Below the pieces are notes generated by a model. It was given only the letters and a program-made list of their open reading frames with translations, searched no databases and had not been told where the DNA came from. A DNA stretch of 64,000 bases. It comes from Drouetiella hepatica Uher 2000/2452 (GTDB lineage: Bacteria; Cyanobacteriota; Cyanobacteriia; Elainellales; Elainellaceae). Positions 47,128 through 56,688 of this stretch are shown piece by piece; within the stretch, counting starts at the first letter, position 1; every line of letters begins with the position of its first letter. The position numbers and the translations under genes were made by a program. The stretch is from NCBI GenBank assembly GCA_019359505.1, contig JAHHHD010000006.1:124001-188000 (forward strand). The letters run 5' to 3'.

Positions 47128-47502
47128 CTACCAATGGAGAATTCGACTAATTTGTTCTGGCAAATCCAGTGAGTTAAACGGTTTGGTAATCACACCGCTG
47201 ACCCCCAAATCATTGAACTGACGCCTTTCTGCCGTCTGAGCCTTTGCCGTCAAGAGAATGACAGGAATTTTCTGAACTTCAGGATGCGCTTGGAGTTCTT
47301 TAAACGTGGCAATACCGTCCATATCTGGCATCATCACGTCTAACAAAATCACGTCGGGCTGTTCAGCTTGTGCCGTCTCAATGCCCTTGAGTCCAGAACT
47401 GGCGGTCAACACTTCCCAACCTGCCGCTAGTTTGATGCCAAATTGCACCACCGTTTGAATCGTTTCTTCGTCATCAATGATTAAGACTCGTTTGGAGAGC
47501 AT
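47128..47502 (-). CDS. Single-domain response regulator
   Basis: 124 aa CheY-like receiver without output domain: acidic pocket LIIDDEETIQ, phospho-Asp in VILLDVMMPDMDG, switch Thr/Lys in ILLTAKAQT and VITKPFNSLDL. Five bases separate its stop from the ATG of the multi-domain regulator. It likely shuttles phosphate between the upstream kinase and the HPt domain downstream. Confidence 0.93.
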   Translation of the reverse strand: MLSKRVLIIDDEETIQTVVQFGIKLAAGWEVLTASSGLKGIETAQAEQPDVILLDVMMPDMDGIATFKELQAHPEVQKIPVILLTAKAQTAERRQFNDLGVSGVITKPFNSLDLPEQISRILHW

Positions 47503-47550
47503 GATGGTGGGGCGATCGCAAAGGATACGAAAATAGAATGTAGATGCTAC

Positions 47551-49641
47551 TCATTCAAGAACAGGTACAGTGAATGAAAAAATGCTGCCATATTTAGGAA
47601 AACTCTCTGCCCAAATTCTGCCGTTATGCTGCTCAATGATTTTGCGGCAGATGGTCAGCCCCAATCCTGTCCCTCCTTTTTTGCGCGAATCGGAAGAATC
47701 AACCTGCTGGAATCGCTCAAAGATTCGCTCAAGCTGATCGGCAGGAATGCCCTGCCCTTCATCTCGCACGCGAAATATGACTTCAGACTGCCCCTGCTCT
47801 AGGGTTAACCAGACAGTTTTACCTTGCGGTGAAAACTTGATGGCATTGCTGAGTAAATTCGTCAGCGCCTGCAAAATATAGTCTGCATCCGCCCAAATTG
47901 AGACACTCTGGGGCTGTGTCACCAGACTCACTCCATGCTGCTGTGCCAAAGCCTGCATTGCTTCTGCTGCCTGGATTGCCAAATTTGCCGCATCGCAGAT
48001 CTGCCGATCGATAATCACCTGACCCGACTCAATCCGCTGCAAGTCCAAAACGCTGTTGATCAGCCGCACAAGCCTTTCGGTGCTGTCATCCGCGATCGCC
48101 AACATTTGCTGCCCTTCATTAGACAGCGTGCCCAGCCGTCCGGTCGCCAGAATTTTGAGGGCGCTGTGCAGAGAAGTGAGCGGCGTTCGCAGCTCGTGGC
48201 TCACCACCGAGATAAATTCATCCTTCATGCGCTCAATGGCTTTGCGATCGCTAATGTCGCTCGTCAGCGCAAAAAAGCCCTTCACAAGCTGCTGGTCATC
48301 CCGGTGCGGAATGTAGGTAATGTCTACGGAGCGGCGATTGCCATTCTTCAACACAATTTCATTCTCGTAGGCGACAACCTGCCCAGACAGCGCTGCCTCG
48401 ATCTGCGGCTGCATTTGCGGATAGCAATCCACACCCCAAACTTGAGCTAGATGCGAACCGTAAATCGCGTCGGGAGACTGCCCCAGCCAGTCATCATAGG
48501 CTTTGTTGTTAAAGCGATAGCGCTGCTGATCATCCACATAGGCAATTAGCACAGGCATAGCATTCGTGATCAGGCGCAACTGCTCTTCACTCTGCTGCAA
48601 CGCCGCCTCGATCTGTTTGCGATCGGTAATTTCTTGCTGTAGGCTGCGGTTTACCTCTTGCAGTTCCGCCGTGCGGGTTTCCACAACTTCTTCCAGATGC
48701 TCCAAAAACTGTGCCTGCGCCAGGGCAATGCTAATTTGATCGGCAAGCTGCTGCATTAGCTCCAGCTCAAACTCTACCCAATGGCGTGGACTGCTGCACT
48801 GGTGGGCAATCAGTAACCCCCAAAGCTGATTCTGATCCGATAGCGCTTGAGGATGGACTTGGACGATCGGCACAATTAGCTTGGCTTTAATCTGGAACTG
48901 CTCGACAAATTCCACCAGGCAGTCTGCCAGCCCAAAGGTTGAATCTTGGACGTCGGCGATCGCCCGCACCCGCCCCTGAGCATAAAGCTGTTGATAGGTT
49001 TCTGGAAAAACTTCTTCGGGAAACTCTAAGTCCAAAATGGTGGGATAGTCTGGCAACACGGCTTCGCTAATAGTTTTCCCGGTGCCGTTGGCAAACACCT
49101 GGTAGATCAGGACGCGATCGGCCTGTAAGATTCGCTGCACTTCTGTGACGGTGGTGTGCAAAATTTCTTTGAGCTGCAAGGACTGCCGAATTTTGAGCGT
49201 CACTTCCGAGAACAGCTCAATTCGCTGCCGCTGTCGTCGCAGCTCAGCCGCCATATCTGCCTTACGCTGACTAATATCGCGCAGTAGCAACAGATGGGAG
49301 TCGAGCAATATATTTGGCGTGAGGCTGTACTCTACCTCTCGCTGAACGCGATCTGCACTGCATAGACAGAGTTCTCCGATCAAAGATTGTCCAGATCGAA
49401 GACTTTGAGCAAACGACTCACGCTCAAAAGCGGTCAGAAAAGAGGAGAACGATCGCTTCATCAGCGCCCGACGAGACAGACCGAAGAGTTGGCAGGCTCT
49501 TTTATTCACGTCAATTAAGTTGCCCTGATTGTTGATCAGGGCGATCGCGTCGTGCAGATTTTCCAGCAGTGGCTGAAGCTGCCGCTTCTGATTTTGCCGC
49601 TGATGAGTTTTTGCACTCAATTGTTGACTAGGCTTGGGCAC
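47551..49641 (-). CDS. PAS-GAF-PAS sensor histidine kinase
   Basis: 696 aa, no membrane segment. PAS 1 about 25-130 (AIALINNQGNLIDVNKRACQLFGL); GAF about 150-310 (RILQADRVLIYQVFANGTG), without the Cys-His chromophore pair of cyanobacteriochromes; coiled coil about 315-350; PAS 2 about 350-470; HisKA with FISVVSHELRTPLTSLHSAL; HATPase with LTNLLSNAIKFSPQG, DEGQGIPADQLERIFERF, GGTGLGLTICRKIIEQHNG. First gene of a three-gene phosphorelay; the signal is unknown. Confidence 0.94.
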   Translation of the reverse strand: MPKPSQQLSAKTHQRQNQKRQLQPLLENLHDAIALINNQGNLIDVNKRACQLFGLSRRALMKRSFSSFLTAFERESFAQSLRSGQSLIGELCLCSADRVQREVEYSLTPNILLDSHLLLLRDISQRKADMAAELRRQRQRIELFSEVTLKIRQSLQLKEILHTTVTEVQRILQADRVLIYQVFANGTGKTISEAVLPDYPTILDLEFPEEVFPETYQQLYAQGRVRAIADVQDSTFGLADCLVEFVEQFQIKAKLIVPIVQVHPQALSDQNQLWGLLIAHQCSSPRHWVEFELELMQQLADQISIALAQAQFLEHLEEVVETRTAELQEVNRSLQQEITDRKQIEAALQQSEEQLRLITNAMPVLIAYVDDQQRYRFNNKAYDDWLGQSPDAIYGSHLAQVWGVDCYPQMQPQIEAALSGQVVAYENEIVLKNGNRRSVDITYIPHRDDQQLVKGFFALTSDISDRKAIERMKDEFISVVSHELRTPLTSLHSALKILATGRLGTLSNEGQQMLAIADDSTERLVRLINSVLDLQRIESGQVIIDRQICDAANLAIQAAEAMQALAQQHGVSLVTQPQSVSIWADADYILQALTNLLSNAIKFSPQGKTVWLTLEQGQSEVIFRVRDEGQGIPADQLERIFERFQQVDSSDSRKKGGTGLGLTICRKIIEQHNGRIWAESFPKYGSIFSFTVPVLE

Positions 49642-49771
49642 TCAATCTAATGCAAGCTAATGCAAGAAAAATGTAAGAAAGCTAATGCAAGAAAGTATTG
49701 CTCTTCTTTACTTAACCTATCGAAAGTTCAAGTTTTATCAGGTTAATATTGCAAAACTTAATAGGCATTCT

Positions 49772-50266
49772 TTACTCTCCTTCAAAGGACAGCAGGAGTT
49801 TGCGAAGCAGAAGGGTCAACGACTCACGCTCTGACTTATCCAGAATACTGAGGAGGCGATGTTCATTAGCAATGTGAGCTTCGACAGCTTTTTCAATCAG
49901 CTCAAAGCCTGTCTCTGTGAGGACAATGAGAGTGCCTCGCCGATCGCCAGGAGCAGGAATGCGCTTCACCAATCCGGCATTTTCCAAGAGGTCAATCCGG
50001 TGGGTCATGGTTCCCGATGAAACCATCAGCGCATTAAATAATGCGGTGGGTGAAAGCTGATAAGGCTGACCCGCGCGACGGAGGGTAGCCAACACATCAA
50101 ATTCGCCGACATTCAAACCAAACTCTGAGAACGTTTCTTGAATCGCTCGTTCTAAGTGCTTGGCTAATCGCGTCATTCGTCCGACGATCGCCATCGGTGA
50201 AGCATCTAAATCAGGGCGCTCGCGCTGCCACTCCGCCAAAATCTTATCGACTCGATCACGATCCAT
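49772..50266 (-). CDS. MarR-family transcriptional regulator
   Basis: 164 aa winged-helix dimer protein. GEFDVLATLRRAGQPYQLSPTALFNALMVSSGTMTHRIDLLENAGLVKRIPAPGDRRGTLIVLTETG is the classical MarR recognition helix and wing. It is divergent from a small DMT transporter, with several TATCTTGACA repeats between them, so it probably represses both itself and the transporter. Confidence 0.93.
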   Translation of the reverse strand: MDRDRVDKILAEWQRERPDLDASPMAIVGRMTRLAKHLERAIQETFSEFGLNVGEFDVLATLRRAGQPYQLSPTALFNALMVSSGTMTHRIDLLENAGLVKRIPAPGDRRGTLIVLTETGFELIEKAVEAHIANEHRLLSILDKSERESLTLLLRKLLLSFEGE

Positions 50267-50304
50267 TTCTGACTTACAGCGCTTTGCGCTTGATTAAGTG
50301 TGGA

Positions 50305-50349
50305 TTATTTTTGTAGAAGCCTTGCTCCGCAGGGCTTCTACAAAAATAA
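50305..50349. repeat. Perfect 17-bp hairpin in MarR/DMT intergenic region
   Basis: TTATTTTTGTAGAAGCC pairs exactly with GGCTTCTACAAAAATAA (50333-50349). It lies near the regulator start, in the leader of a divergent transcript, and belongs to the hairpin family of this window. Confidence 0.7.
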
Positions 50350-50388
50350 CTGTAGTCTATGCAATTGAAAATTGCTGTATTGCCTAAA

Positions 50389-50461
50389 TATCTTGACACT
50401 AGATATCTTGACATCAAAATAAAAGCTATAATCTTGACATCAAGTATCTTATCTTCAAGAC
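50389..50461. promoter_or_regulatory. Repeated MarR-type operators
   Basis: TATCTTGACA starts at 50389 and 50404, and AATCTTGACA at 50430. The third site is nearly palindromic (CTTGA-CA-TCAAG, 50433-50444). A looser copy, ATCTTCAAGA, lies at 50451-50460. They fall within 30-95 bases of the transporter ATG and are the natural operators of the adjacent MarR protein. Confidence 0.7.
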
Positions 50462-50482
50462 AAATTAGCAGGAGAGTTCAAG

Positions 50483-50938
50483 ATGGGCGGGCGGACAATT
50501 TATCTTTTGGCGGCTCTTATGGGCGGAGCGGTTCTACCCGTTCAGGTCGCGCTGAACACAGTGCTGCGGCGCTACGTGGGAGAACCAATGCAGGTGACGT
50601 TTATTTCATACCTCGTGGGCACATTGGCATCGCTCACGCTGTGTTTCTTGGCGCGATATCCCGTTCCTGCCTGGGGTTCGCTTGTTCAGACCTCTTGGTG
50701 GATGTGGGTTGGCGGCTGTTTAGGAACTTTGTATGTGTGGTCAACCATTTTTGCCACCCCTAGAATTGGAGCCGCTCTTGCCCTTGGACTGACCATTGCG
50801 GGTCAGATGATTGCAGCCCTTTTCCTCGATCACTATGGTGCGATCGGACTGGCGAAATATCCGGCAAGCCCAACCCGCATCGCAGGAGTTGTATTGGTCG
50901 TCTTGGGGGTTTCCCTGGTGGCGTATGTCAAACGGTAG
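50483..50938 (+). CDS. DMT-type small transporter (DUF606/YdcZ-like)
   Basis: 151 aa with five hydrophobic helices (IYLLAALMGGAVLPVQVALN, VTFISYLVGTLASLTLCFL, WWMWVGGCLGTLYVWSTIF, ALALGLTIAGQMIAALFL, IAGVVLVVLGVSLVAYV). AGGAG lies 10 bases before the ATG. Members are half-size drug/metabolite exporters acting as dimers. Its control by the divergent MarR gene suggests efflux of an inducing small molecule. Confidence 0.88.
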   Translation: MGGRTIYLLAALMGGAVLPVQVALNTVLRRYVGEPMQVTFISYLVGTLASLTLCFLARYPVPAWGSLVQTSWWMWVGGCLGTLYVWSTIFATPRIGAALALGLTIAGQMIAALFLDHYGAIGLAKYPASPTRIAGVVLVVLGVSLVAYVKR

Positions 50939-51021
50939 ATCTCAATAGACCTTTTGCAAATCAGGTTTTGTGGAGCATAGCCTCACAAAACCTAACCCCA
51001 AGACTCTACTCTGCAAGAGAG

Positions 51022-51354
51022 CTAATATTCTAAAAACAGCAGGTCAAATTCTTCTGCCGGGTAGGGTTTCGATCGCGCTCTGGGCAGCGAACCATCTACG
51101 GGCAGCAAACTGTCCACAGGTATCGAGTCACGCATCTGGTGAGCTTTAGCTTCCAGGCTATCAACCTGACCTTCTAACACCGTCAGACGGCTGAGAATTT
51201 GCAGTCGCCGCAGTTCGATATCCTGTAGCTCTTGCTGAAGCCGATTTTTCTCGATCGCCAATTTATACAGATCTAAGACTGCCGCTGCCTCAGTTTGCTG
51301 ACGCGGCATGGTGCTGATCTTAGGCAAAATCCGACCTTTGGAGGGAGTACGCAT
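51022..51354 (-). CDS. Small coiled-coil protein, GvpV-like
   Basis: ATG 51354 (MRTPSKGRILPKISTMPRQQTE), 110 aa; a longer start at 51423 is possible. KISTMPRQQTEAAAVLDLYKLAIEKNRLQQELQDIELRRLQILSRL resembles, from memory, the gas-vesicle accessory protein GvpV. The rest is coiled coil and an acidic C-terminal YPAEEFDLLFLEY. No other gvp gene is present, so either the gas-vesicle genes lie elsewhere or the protein has another role. Confidence 0.65.
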   Translation of the reverse strand: MRTPSKGRILPKISTMPRQQTEAAAVLDLYKLAIEKNRLQQELQDIELRRLQILSRLTVLEGQVDSLEAKAHQMRDSIPVDSLLPVDGSLPRARSKPYPAEEFDLLFLEY

Positions 51355-51561
51355 GAGAAAATGGGGGAATGGGAAAGTATCGTCATTATGCCCAATCAGT
51401 GTGCCCCAGGGGAGCGATCGCAAACCAGGCTCTTTAACTTTTGCAACACCGTGTTGTCAGCTACAGTTCTCAAGTCTTTGGGTCACTGACAATAAGCCTC
51501 TAGTCAGCTTTACGGGTCAGCTTTTCTGATCAGCTTTAATAGCGCTGACTGCTCTTCATTT

Positions 51562-53277
51562 ATGAAACCCCGAATTATTGTCTGTGGCTTGGGTCGTACA
51601 GGCTACCAGGTCTTTTGCTTGCTGAAGCAGCAGGGAGCCAAAGTCACAGGAATTCACGATCGCCCTCTCTCAAACCACGAGATGCCGGGAGATGATATTT
51701 TGATTGGCGATATGGGTTCGGCAGCCACACTGCTGGCGGCGGGTATTAAAGAAGCCCAGACGCTAGTGCTGGCAACCCATAATGACTCGCTTAACCTGGC
51801 GACTTTGACGCAAGCCCGCGTCCTCAATCCCAAAATCCGCATCATTAACCGTTTGTTCAATTCCAGCCTGGGCGATCGTCTCGACCAAACCCTACCCGAC
51901 CATTTTTCTATGAGCGTCGCGGCTTTGGCGGCTCCGGTGTTTGCCTTTGCGGCCTCAGGCAATCGGGCGATCGGTCAACTGCGCCTCTTCAATCAAATTT
52001 GGCCGATCCATGAAGAGCTGATTGACGAAACCCATTCCTGGCGCGGTCGTAGGCTGAGCGAACTCTGGGAAGATCGATCGCGAATGTTGATCTACTATCT
52101 GCCAGCCCACAATCAAATGGATCTGGTGTCGGCAGTGGTCTGCAACAAGCATTTGCAGACGGGCGATCGTCTCATTGTCGCTAGCAAGCCCGAAATGCGA
52201 CCCCGACACAGCTCTCTGAATCAAAGGTTTTTTGGTTTTATTTTGGGACTGCGGCATTTTCAGCGCCATGTTCAGCCCACCGTGATGATTACGCTGATCT
52301 TGCTGCTCACCATATTTGCCGCAACGCTCACCTACACGACCGCCAACTCCAGAATTTCGGCGATCGATGCCCTGTACTTTTCTGTGGGTCTAATTACCGG
52401 AGCCGGAGGGAATGAAGGCGTGATGGAGCAGGCTCCTCTAGACATTAAAATCTTCACGGTCGTGATGATGCTAGTGGGCGCAGCGGTCATCGGCTTATTC
52501 TATGCCCTGCTCAACGACTTTGTCTTAGGCACAAGGCTTCAGCAGTTTTGGAACACGGCACGGGTGCCCCATCGCCATCACTATGTGGTTTGCGGTTTGG
52601 GGGGTGTGGGCGTACAAATTATTCGGCAGTTGCGAACCAACGGCTGCGAAGTTGTTGTGATTGAGCGAGACTTGAACAACCGATTTTTGAATGTTGCCCG
52701 ATCGCTCAGGGTGCCTGTGATTCATGGTGAGGCAAACCTAGATACGACGTTGCAGGCCGCACGGCTTGCTGGCGCCTCTGCCCTGATCACCGTTACCAGC
52801 AATGACGTGACAAATTTAGAAATTGCCCTGACCGCAAAGGGCATTGCGCCCAAAATTCCGGTGATTGTTCGCAGCCAAAATCCCCAGTTCGCGCCCTTAG
52901 CTCAGCAGGTGTTTGAGTTTGAGGCTGTCTTGAGTCCGGCTGACTTGGCAGCTCCGTCCTTCGCGGCGGCGGCGTTGGGCGGTCGCATTTTAGGGAACGG
53001 CATGACGGCTGGAATTTTGTGGGTGTCGATCGCCACAGTGATCACGCTCGATCACCCGTTCTGCGGCAAGCGCATCAAGAACGTGGCAATGGATGCAGAT
53101 TTTGTGCCGCTTTACCTAGAAACAAAACGGCAAACTACCCACGGCTGGAATCTGCTGGATGTTGACTTAGGCGTAGGCGACGTGCTGTATTTAACGATTC
53201 CGGCAAAAAATTTGGAAATGCTGTGGCGCACCGAGCCGATCGCGCTGGGCAAGCAACTAAAGCGATCGATAGGCTGA
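51562..53277 (+). CDS. Two-RCK potassium channel-like protein with unusual filter
   Basis: 571 aa. N-terminal RCK/TrkA-N domain (RIIVCGLGRTGYQVFCLLKQQG, ILIGDMGSAATLLAAGI), then two membrane helices around residues 235-330 with a pore loop, then a second RCK-N domain (HYVVCGLGGVGVQIIRQLRTNG, VIHGEANLDTTLQAA) and a TrkA-C-like end. The pore loop reads FSVGLITGAGGNEGVME where K+ channels have TxGYGD, so ion selectivity is uncertain. Cyanobacterial relatives are usually annotated as NAD-binding or channel proteins. Stand-alone gene with its own terminator. Confidence 0.85.
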   Translation: MKPRIIVCGLGRTGYQVFCLLKQQGAKVTGIHDRPLSNHEMPGDDILIGDMGSAATLLAAGIKEAQTLVLATHNDSLNLATLTQARVLNPKIRIINRLFNSSLGDRLDQTLPDHFSMSVAALAAPVFAFAASGNRAIGQLRLFNQIWPIHEELIDETHSWRGRRLSELWEDRSRMLIYYLPAHNQMDLVSAVVCNKHLQTGDRLIVASKPEMRPRHSSLNQRFFGFILGLRHFQRHVQPTVMITLILLLTIFAATLTYTTANSRISAIDALYFSVGLITGAGGNEGVMEQAPLDIKIFTVVMMLVGAAVIGLFYALLNDFVLGTRLQQFWNTARVPHRHHYVVCGLGGVGVQIIRQLRTNGCEVVVIERDLNNRFLNVARSLRVPVIHGEANLDTTLQAARLAGASALITVTSNDVTNLEIALTAKGIAPKIPVIVRSQNPQFAPLAQQVFEFEAVLSPADLAAPSFAAAALGGRILGNGMTAGILWVSIATVITLDHPFCGKRIKNVAMDADFVPLYLETKRQTTHGWNLLDVDLGVGDVLYLTIPAKNLEMLWRTEPIALGKQLKRSIG

Positions 53278-53289
53278 AAAATCAGCATT

Positions 53290-53347
53290 AAAAAAGCTTC
53301 TGGGAGTCTGTCCATGTTTCGACCCCAGAAGCTTTTTGCTTAACTCT
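53290..53347. terminator. Terminator of the RCK channel-like gene
   Basis: AAAAAGCTTCTGGG pairs with CCCAGAAGCTTTTT around an 18-29 nt loop, ending in a T run, 13 bases after the stop. Confidence 0.8.
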
Positions 53348-53489
53348 TTCCTCACACTCCACAACAATACCGCGGTGTCATTCGGTAGGGGGCGATCGGT
53401 GGACACTTCAGCAGTATTTTGCAGAGTGGCATAGCTCATACCTGGTTTTTCAGAGCAGATAGTGCTATTGTTCGCTCTGAAAATTTATC

Positions 53490-54200
53490 CTAGAAAAAGG
53501 CAGGTCGGTGACGAATCAGGCTGAGAAACTCTTCCCGCGTTTTGGAGTCTTCTTGGAAAACGCCAATCATAGCGCTCGTCACCGTCCAAGATCCTGGCTT
53601 TTGCACACCTCGCATCGCCATACACATGTGGGTGGCTTCCATCACTACCGCCACGCCTCGCGGATCAAGAATTTCTTGCACCGCTTCTGCAACTTGTCGC
53701 GTCAAACGCTCTTGCACCTGTAAACGGCGAGAATACATCTCCACAATTCGCGCCAACTTGCTCAAGCCCACCACTTTTTGGTTAGGAATATAGGCAACAT
53801 GAGCTTTGCCCATAAATGGCAGCATATGGTGTTCGCAGAGGCTAAAGACATCAATGTCTCGAACCAGCACCATTTCGTTGTGTCCCTCATCGAAAATCGC
53901 GCCGTTAACCAGGTCTTCAAGCGACTGGTCATAGCCGCTTGTGAGAAAACGCATTGCTTCAGCGACGCGCTTTGGCGTTTTCAATAATCCCTCGCGCTCT
54001 GGATCTTCTCCCACGCCTAGGAGCATAGTCCGCACGGCACCCATCATGCCCTCTTGATCAACTGGAGGAGGGGACTGAGGCTTGGCTTCACGACCTTGAA
54101 TTGTGGCGCGATCGGGACGAGGCTGAAGCGCAACTGGGCTTTCGGGTTGCTCCTCACCAATACTACTTGCACCGTTGATTCCATTAGAAGCAATAGTCAT
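53490..54200 (-). CDS. folE: GTP cyclohydrolase I
   Basis: First step of folate/pterin synthesis, GTP to dihydroneopterin triphosphate. Zn/active-site motifs: [46 protein letters not shown] and [22 protein letters not shown]. 236 aa; the first 45 residues ([21 protein letters not shown] and on) are a polar, probably disordered extension before the core. Single gene. Confidence 0.97.
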   Translation of the reverse strand: MTIASNGINGASSIGEEQPESPVALQPRPDRATIQGREAKPQSPPPVDQEGMMGAVRTMLLGVGEDPEREGLLKTPKRVAEAMRFLTSGYDQSLEDLVNGAIFDEGHNEMVLVRDIDVFSLCEHHMLPFMGKAHVAYIPNQKVVGLSKLARIVEMYSRRLQVQERLTRQVAEAVQEILDPRGVAVVMEATHMCMAMRGVQKPGSWTVTSAMIGVFQEDSKTREEFLSLIRHRPAFF

Positions 54201-54276
54201 AACCGGAATGAAACTCCAAAGAGAAAGTCAGTATGAGTCTACGAATATGAATCCGTAAAAAGATTCTTAGTCATGC

Positions 54277-54990
54277 CTAAAGCGCACCCGCACTAGGCAT
54301 GATGATGATTTCTTCAATGACCGCCTGGGGTGGAAGCAGAGCAGCATGAAGAATAGACTGAGCGATCGCTTCCGGGGTCAGCATCTTGGAGCGATCGAAA
54401 TCAGCTTGCACCGTGTCTGTATCCCAGATGGGAGTGTTCACAGAGCCGGGGCAGACATTGACGACGCGAATACCGTTGGCTCTCTCCTCAACGGCAAGTA
54501 TTTTGGTGAGAGAAATTAGCCCTGCCTTGCTGACGCTATAGGCTCCCCAGCCGGGAAACGCTTGATGTCCAGCGATCGAGGTCACGTTAATGATCATGCC
54601 CTGATGTCGCTGTCGCATTCCAGGCAGTACTGCCTGAATGCACTGAAAGACGCTGGTTAGGTTAAGGTCGATCACCCGCTGCCAGTCTTCCAGAGAAGTT
54701 TCCAGCAAGTCACCCGTGTAGCCCATTCCAGCATTGTTAATCAGAATGGTCGGCTGAAACTCGGCAGCGATCGCACTCACTGCCGCCTTTACCTGACCAA
54801 CGACAGACAGGTCAAGCGGATAGACTGCCGCTCGACCCTCTGCTTCCTGGGCAACTTTTTCTAGGTCGGTGCGCGATCGGCTAACCAGCGCCATATCAAT
54901 CCCCGCCTTGGCAAAAGCTAGAGCAGTTGCTTTGCCAATTCCGCTACTTGCGCCTGTAATCAGAGCACGATGTTGAGTCAAGACTGTCAT
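54277..54990 (-). CDS. Short-chain dehydrogenase/reductase
   Basis: 237 aa NAD(P)-dependent oxidoreductase. Cofactor motif ALITGASSGIGKATALAFAKAG; NNAGMGYTG; catalytic Ser in INVTSIAGHQAFPG and YxxxK in GAYSVSKAGLISL. R at position 38 (VSRSRTDLEK) points to NADP(H). Substrate unknown. Confidence 0.92.
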   Translation of the reverse strand: MTVLTQHRALITGASSGIGKATALAFAKAGIDMALVSRSRTDLEKVAQEAEGRAAVYPLDLSVVGQVKAAVSAIAAEFQPTILINNAGMGYTGDLLETSLEDWQRVIDLNLTSVFQCIQAVLPGMRQRHQGMIINVTSIAGHQAFPGWGAYSVSKAGLISLTKILAVEERANGIRVVNVCPGSVNTPIWDTDTVQADFDRSKMLTPEAIAQSILHAALLPPQAVIEEIIIMPSAGAL

Positions 54991-55468
54991 GAAACCTTCC
55001 GAAGAGCGATCGAATTCGCCAGAACAACCTGCCAGTTGACGACTGGCTTAAACTTAAGGAATCCAAAGGCTTTTTAGGGAAACCTAGGCACTCCAAGAAC
55101 CCAATCTACGCTACTGATCTGTGATGCAGGTTAAGAACACCTGAACAATCGAGAAAGATAAGCCTTTGAACAGCTGATAATTCTCATAGACATACAAAGT
55201 GCTACATCAACAAAAGTGCCACATCAACAAAGCATCATTGCTGAACCTTCATTCACAAGTGGTTCTGAATCAAGATTAAAGAATTGTAAACAATTGTTAC
55301 TTGAAAATTATAGCACTGGCGATTGCGTTCTCTAAATGTGCAGACTTTGGGGAGCTATAAAGAGGAAGCCATAAATTTCCTCTTTGATCCTAAAGCATCA
55401 AGAGAAGAAGAATAATTACCCTCCAAGATCGGGTTGTACGACGCAAGTATCACAACGCAGTCTCAGAC
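54991..55468. other. Gene-free AT-rich spacer
   Basis: 478 bases between the SDR gene and accA with no credible ORF, RNA gene or strong hairpin. The near-repeat GTGCTACATCAACAAAAGTGCCACATCAACAAAG shows a doubled GTGCYACATCAACAAA at about 55199-55230. Otherwise nothing seen. Confidence 0.6.
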
Positions 55469-56452
55469 CTAAACTGCAGCTTCCGTAAACACGCCAATAT
55501 TGCGAAATTTTTGGTAACGCAACTCCCGTCGCTCTTGGATAGAGAACTGAGACAGCACCTGGAGATTCTCAAGCAATGCCTGCTTGAGCGTGGCAGCAGC
55601 CAGTAAAGGGTCAGAATGAGCGCCGCCAATGGGTTCGGGCAAAATTTGGTCGAGAATCCCTAACTCTCTCAAATCGGGGGCGGTAATCCGTAGGGCTTCA
55701 GCTGCCTGGGGCGATTTGGCAGCATCTTTCCAGAGAATGGCGGCACAGGCTTCAGGGCTAGCGACCGTGTACACAGAATGCTCAAACATCATCAGGCGAT
55801 CGCCCACACCAATGCCCAGCGCGCCACCTGAACCACCCTCCCCAATCACTGTGCAAATAATCGGCACCTCTAGCCGAAACATCTCCCGCAAATTGTAGGC
55901 GATGGCCTCTCCTTGCCCTAGCCGCTCTGCTTCCAACCCAGCATAAGCTCCCGGCGTGTCGATAAACGCAATGATTGGCATCCCAAAGCGATCGGCATGT
56001 TCCATCAATCGCATGGCTTTGCGGTAACCGCCTGGAGATGCCATGCCAAAGTTACGCCGCACATTATCTTTGGTGTCACTGCCTTTCTGGTGCCCTAACA
56101 TCACAACAGGTCTGCCATCAATCCGACCTACACCACCTACCAACGCCAAGTCATCAATACCCGTGCGGCGATCGCCATGCAGCTCAAGCCACTCGTCGCT
56201 AATCGCCTGAATATAATCGAGGGTACTAGGGCGACGCGGATGGCGCGCCACCTGAATCCGCTGAGAAGGAGTAAGGCTACCAAAAATTTCTTGTCGAAGC
56301 TGCACAGAACGGGCTTCGAGCTGAAAAATCTGGTCAGAGACATCAACATCATTTTCTTCGGCAAGTTCTCGCACTTGGGCAATACGAGCATCCAGCTCTA
56401 CCAAAGGTTTTTCAAAGTCGAGCAAGATGGGTTTGCGATCGGAAGCTGCCAT
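55469..56452 (-). CDS. accA: Acetyl-CoA carboxylase carboxyltransferase alpha subunit
   Basis: Transfers carboxyl from carboxybiotin to acetyl-CoA, the first committed step of fatty-acid synthesis, with AccD. 327 aa. [101 protein letters not shown] are intact. Single gene; accD is not in the window. Confidence 0.97.
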   Translation of the reverse strand: MAASDRKPILLDFEKPLVELDARIAQVRELAEENDVDVSDQIFQLEARSVQLRQEIFGSLTPSQRIQVARHPRRPSTLDYIQAISDEWLELHGDRRTGIDDLALVGGVGRIDGRPVVMLGHQKGSDTKDNVRRNFGMASPGGYRKAMRLMEHADRFGMPIIAFIDTPGAYAGLEAERLGQGEAIAYNLREMFRLEVPIICTVIGEGGSGGALGIGVGDRLMMFEHSVYTVASPEACAAILWKDAAKSPQAAEALRITAPDLRELGILDQILPEPIGGAHSDPLLAAATLKQALLENLQVLSQFSIQERRELRYQKFRNIGVFTEAAV

Positions 56453-56587
56453 AGCGTAAGAGAAGGTGGAAACTTAAAAGCTTTCAGTGAACATTTTACT
56501 CTACTGAGCCTCTTAACCCAGTTGATACAGGAGGCTCAGTAGACTGTGCAGCGAGTTTAACTGCAAGTTTCAGGAGATCGTAGACGA

Positions 56588-56670
56588 GGTTTTGGGTTGC
56601 GGATAGCGCAACCCAAAACCCAAAAAGTTAATTTTCAAAGGCGCGAAGCGCCTTTGAAAATTAACTTTTT
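56588..56670. repeat. Two adjacent perfect hairpins upstream of accA
   Basis: Hairpin 1: GGTTTTGGGTTGCG (56588-56601) with CGCAACCCAAAACC (56607-56620), loop GATAG. Hairpin 2: a 23-bp perfect stem from 56622-56644 to 56648-56670, loop GAA. They share no stem sequence but the same architecture and lie back to back between accA and psbA. Confidence 0.8.
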
Positions 56671-56688
56671 AGAGACACAGATCAAAAA

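Noticed and set aside
47551-49641. Cyanobacteriochrome (bilin-binding) kinase
   Set aside because: The GAF domain is phytochrome-like in outline, but the Cys-His chromophore site is missing, so bilin binding is not supported.
50359-50763. 134-codon ORF overlapping the DMT transporter
   Set aside because: It reads through the MarR operators and another frame of the transporter, whose five clear membrane helices and AGGAG site mark the real gene.
53257-53439. 60-codon ORF on the minus strand between the RCK channel-like gene and folE
   Set aside because: It covers the terminator hairpin of the channel gene and overlaps its 3-prime end; no ribosome site or conserved text.
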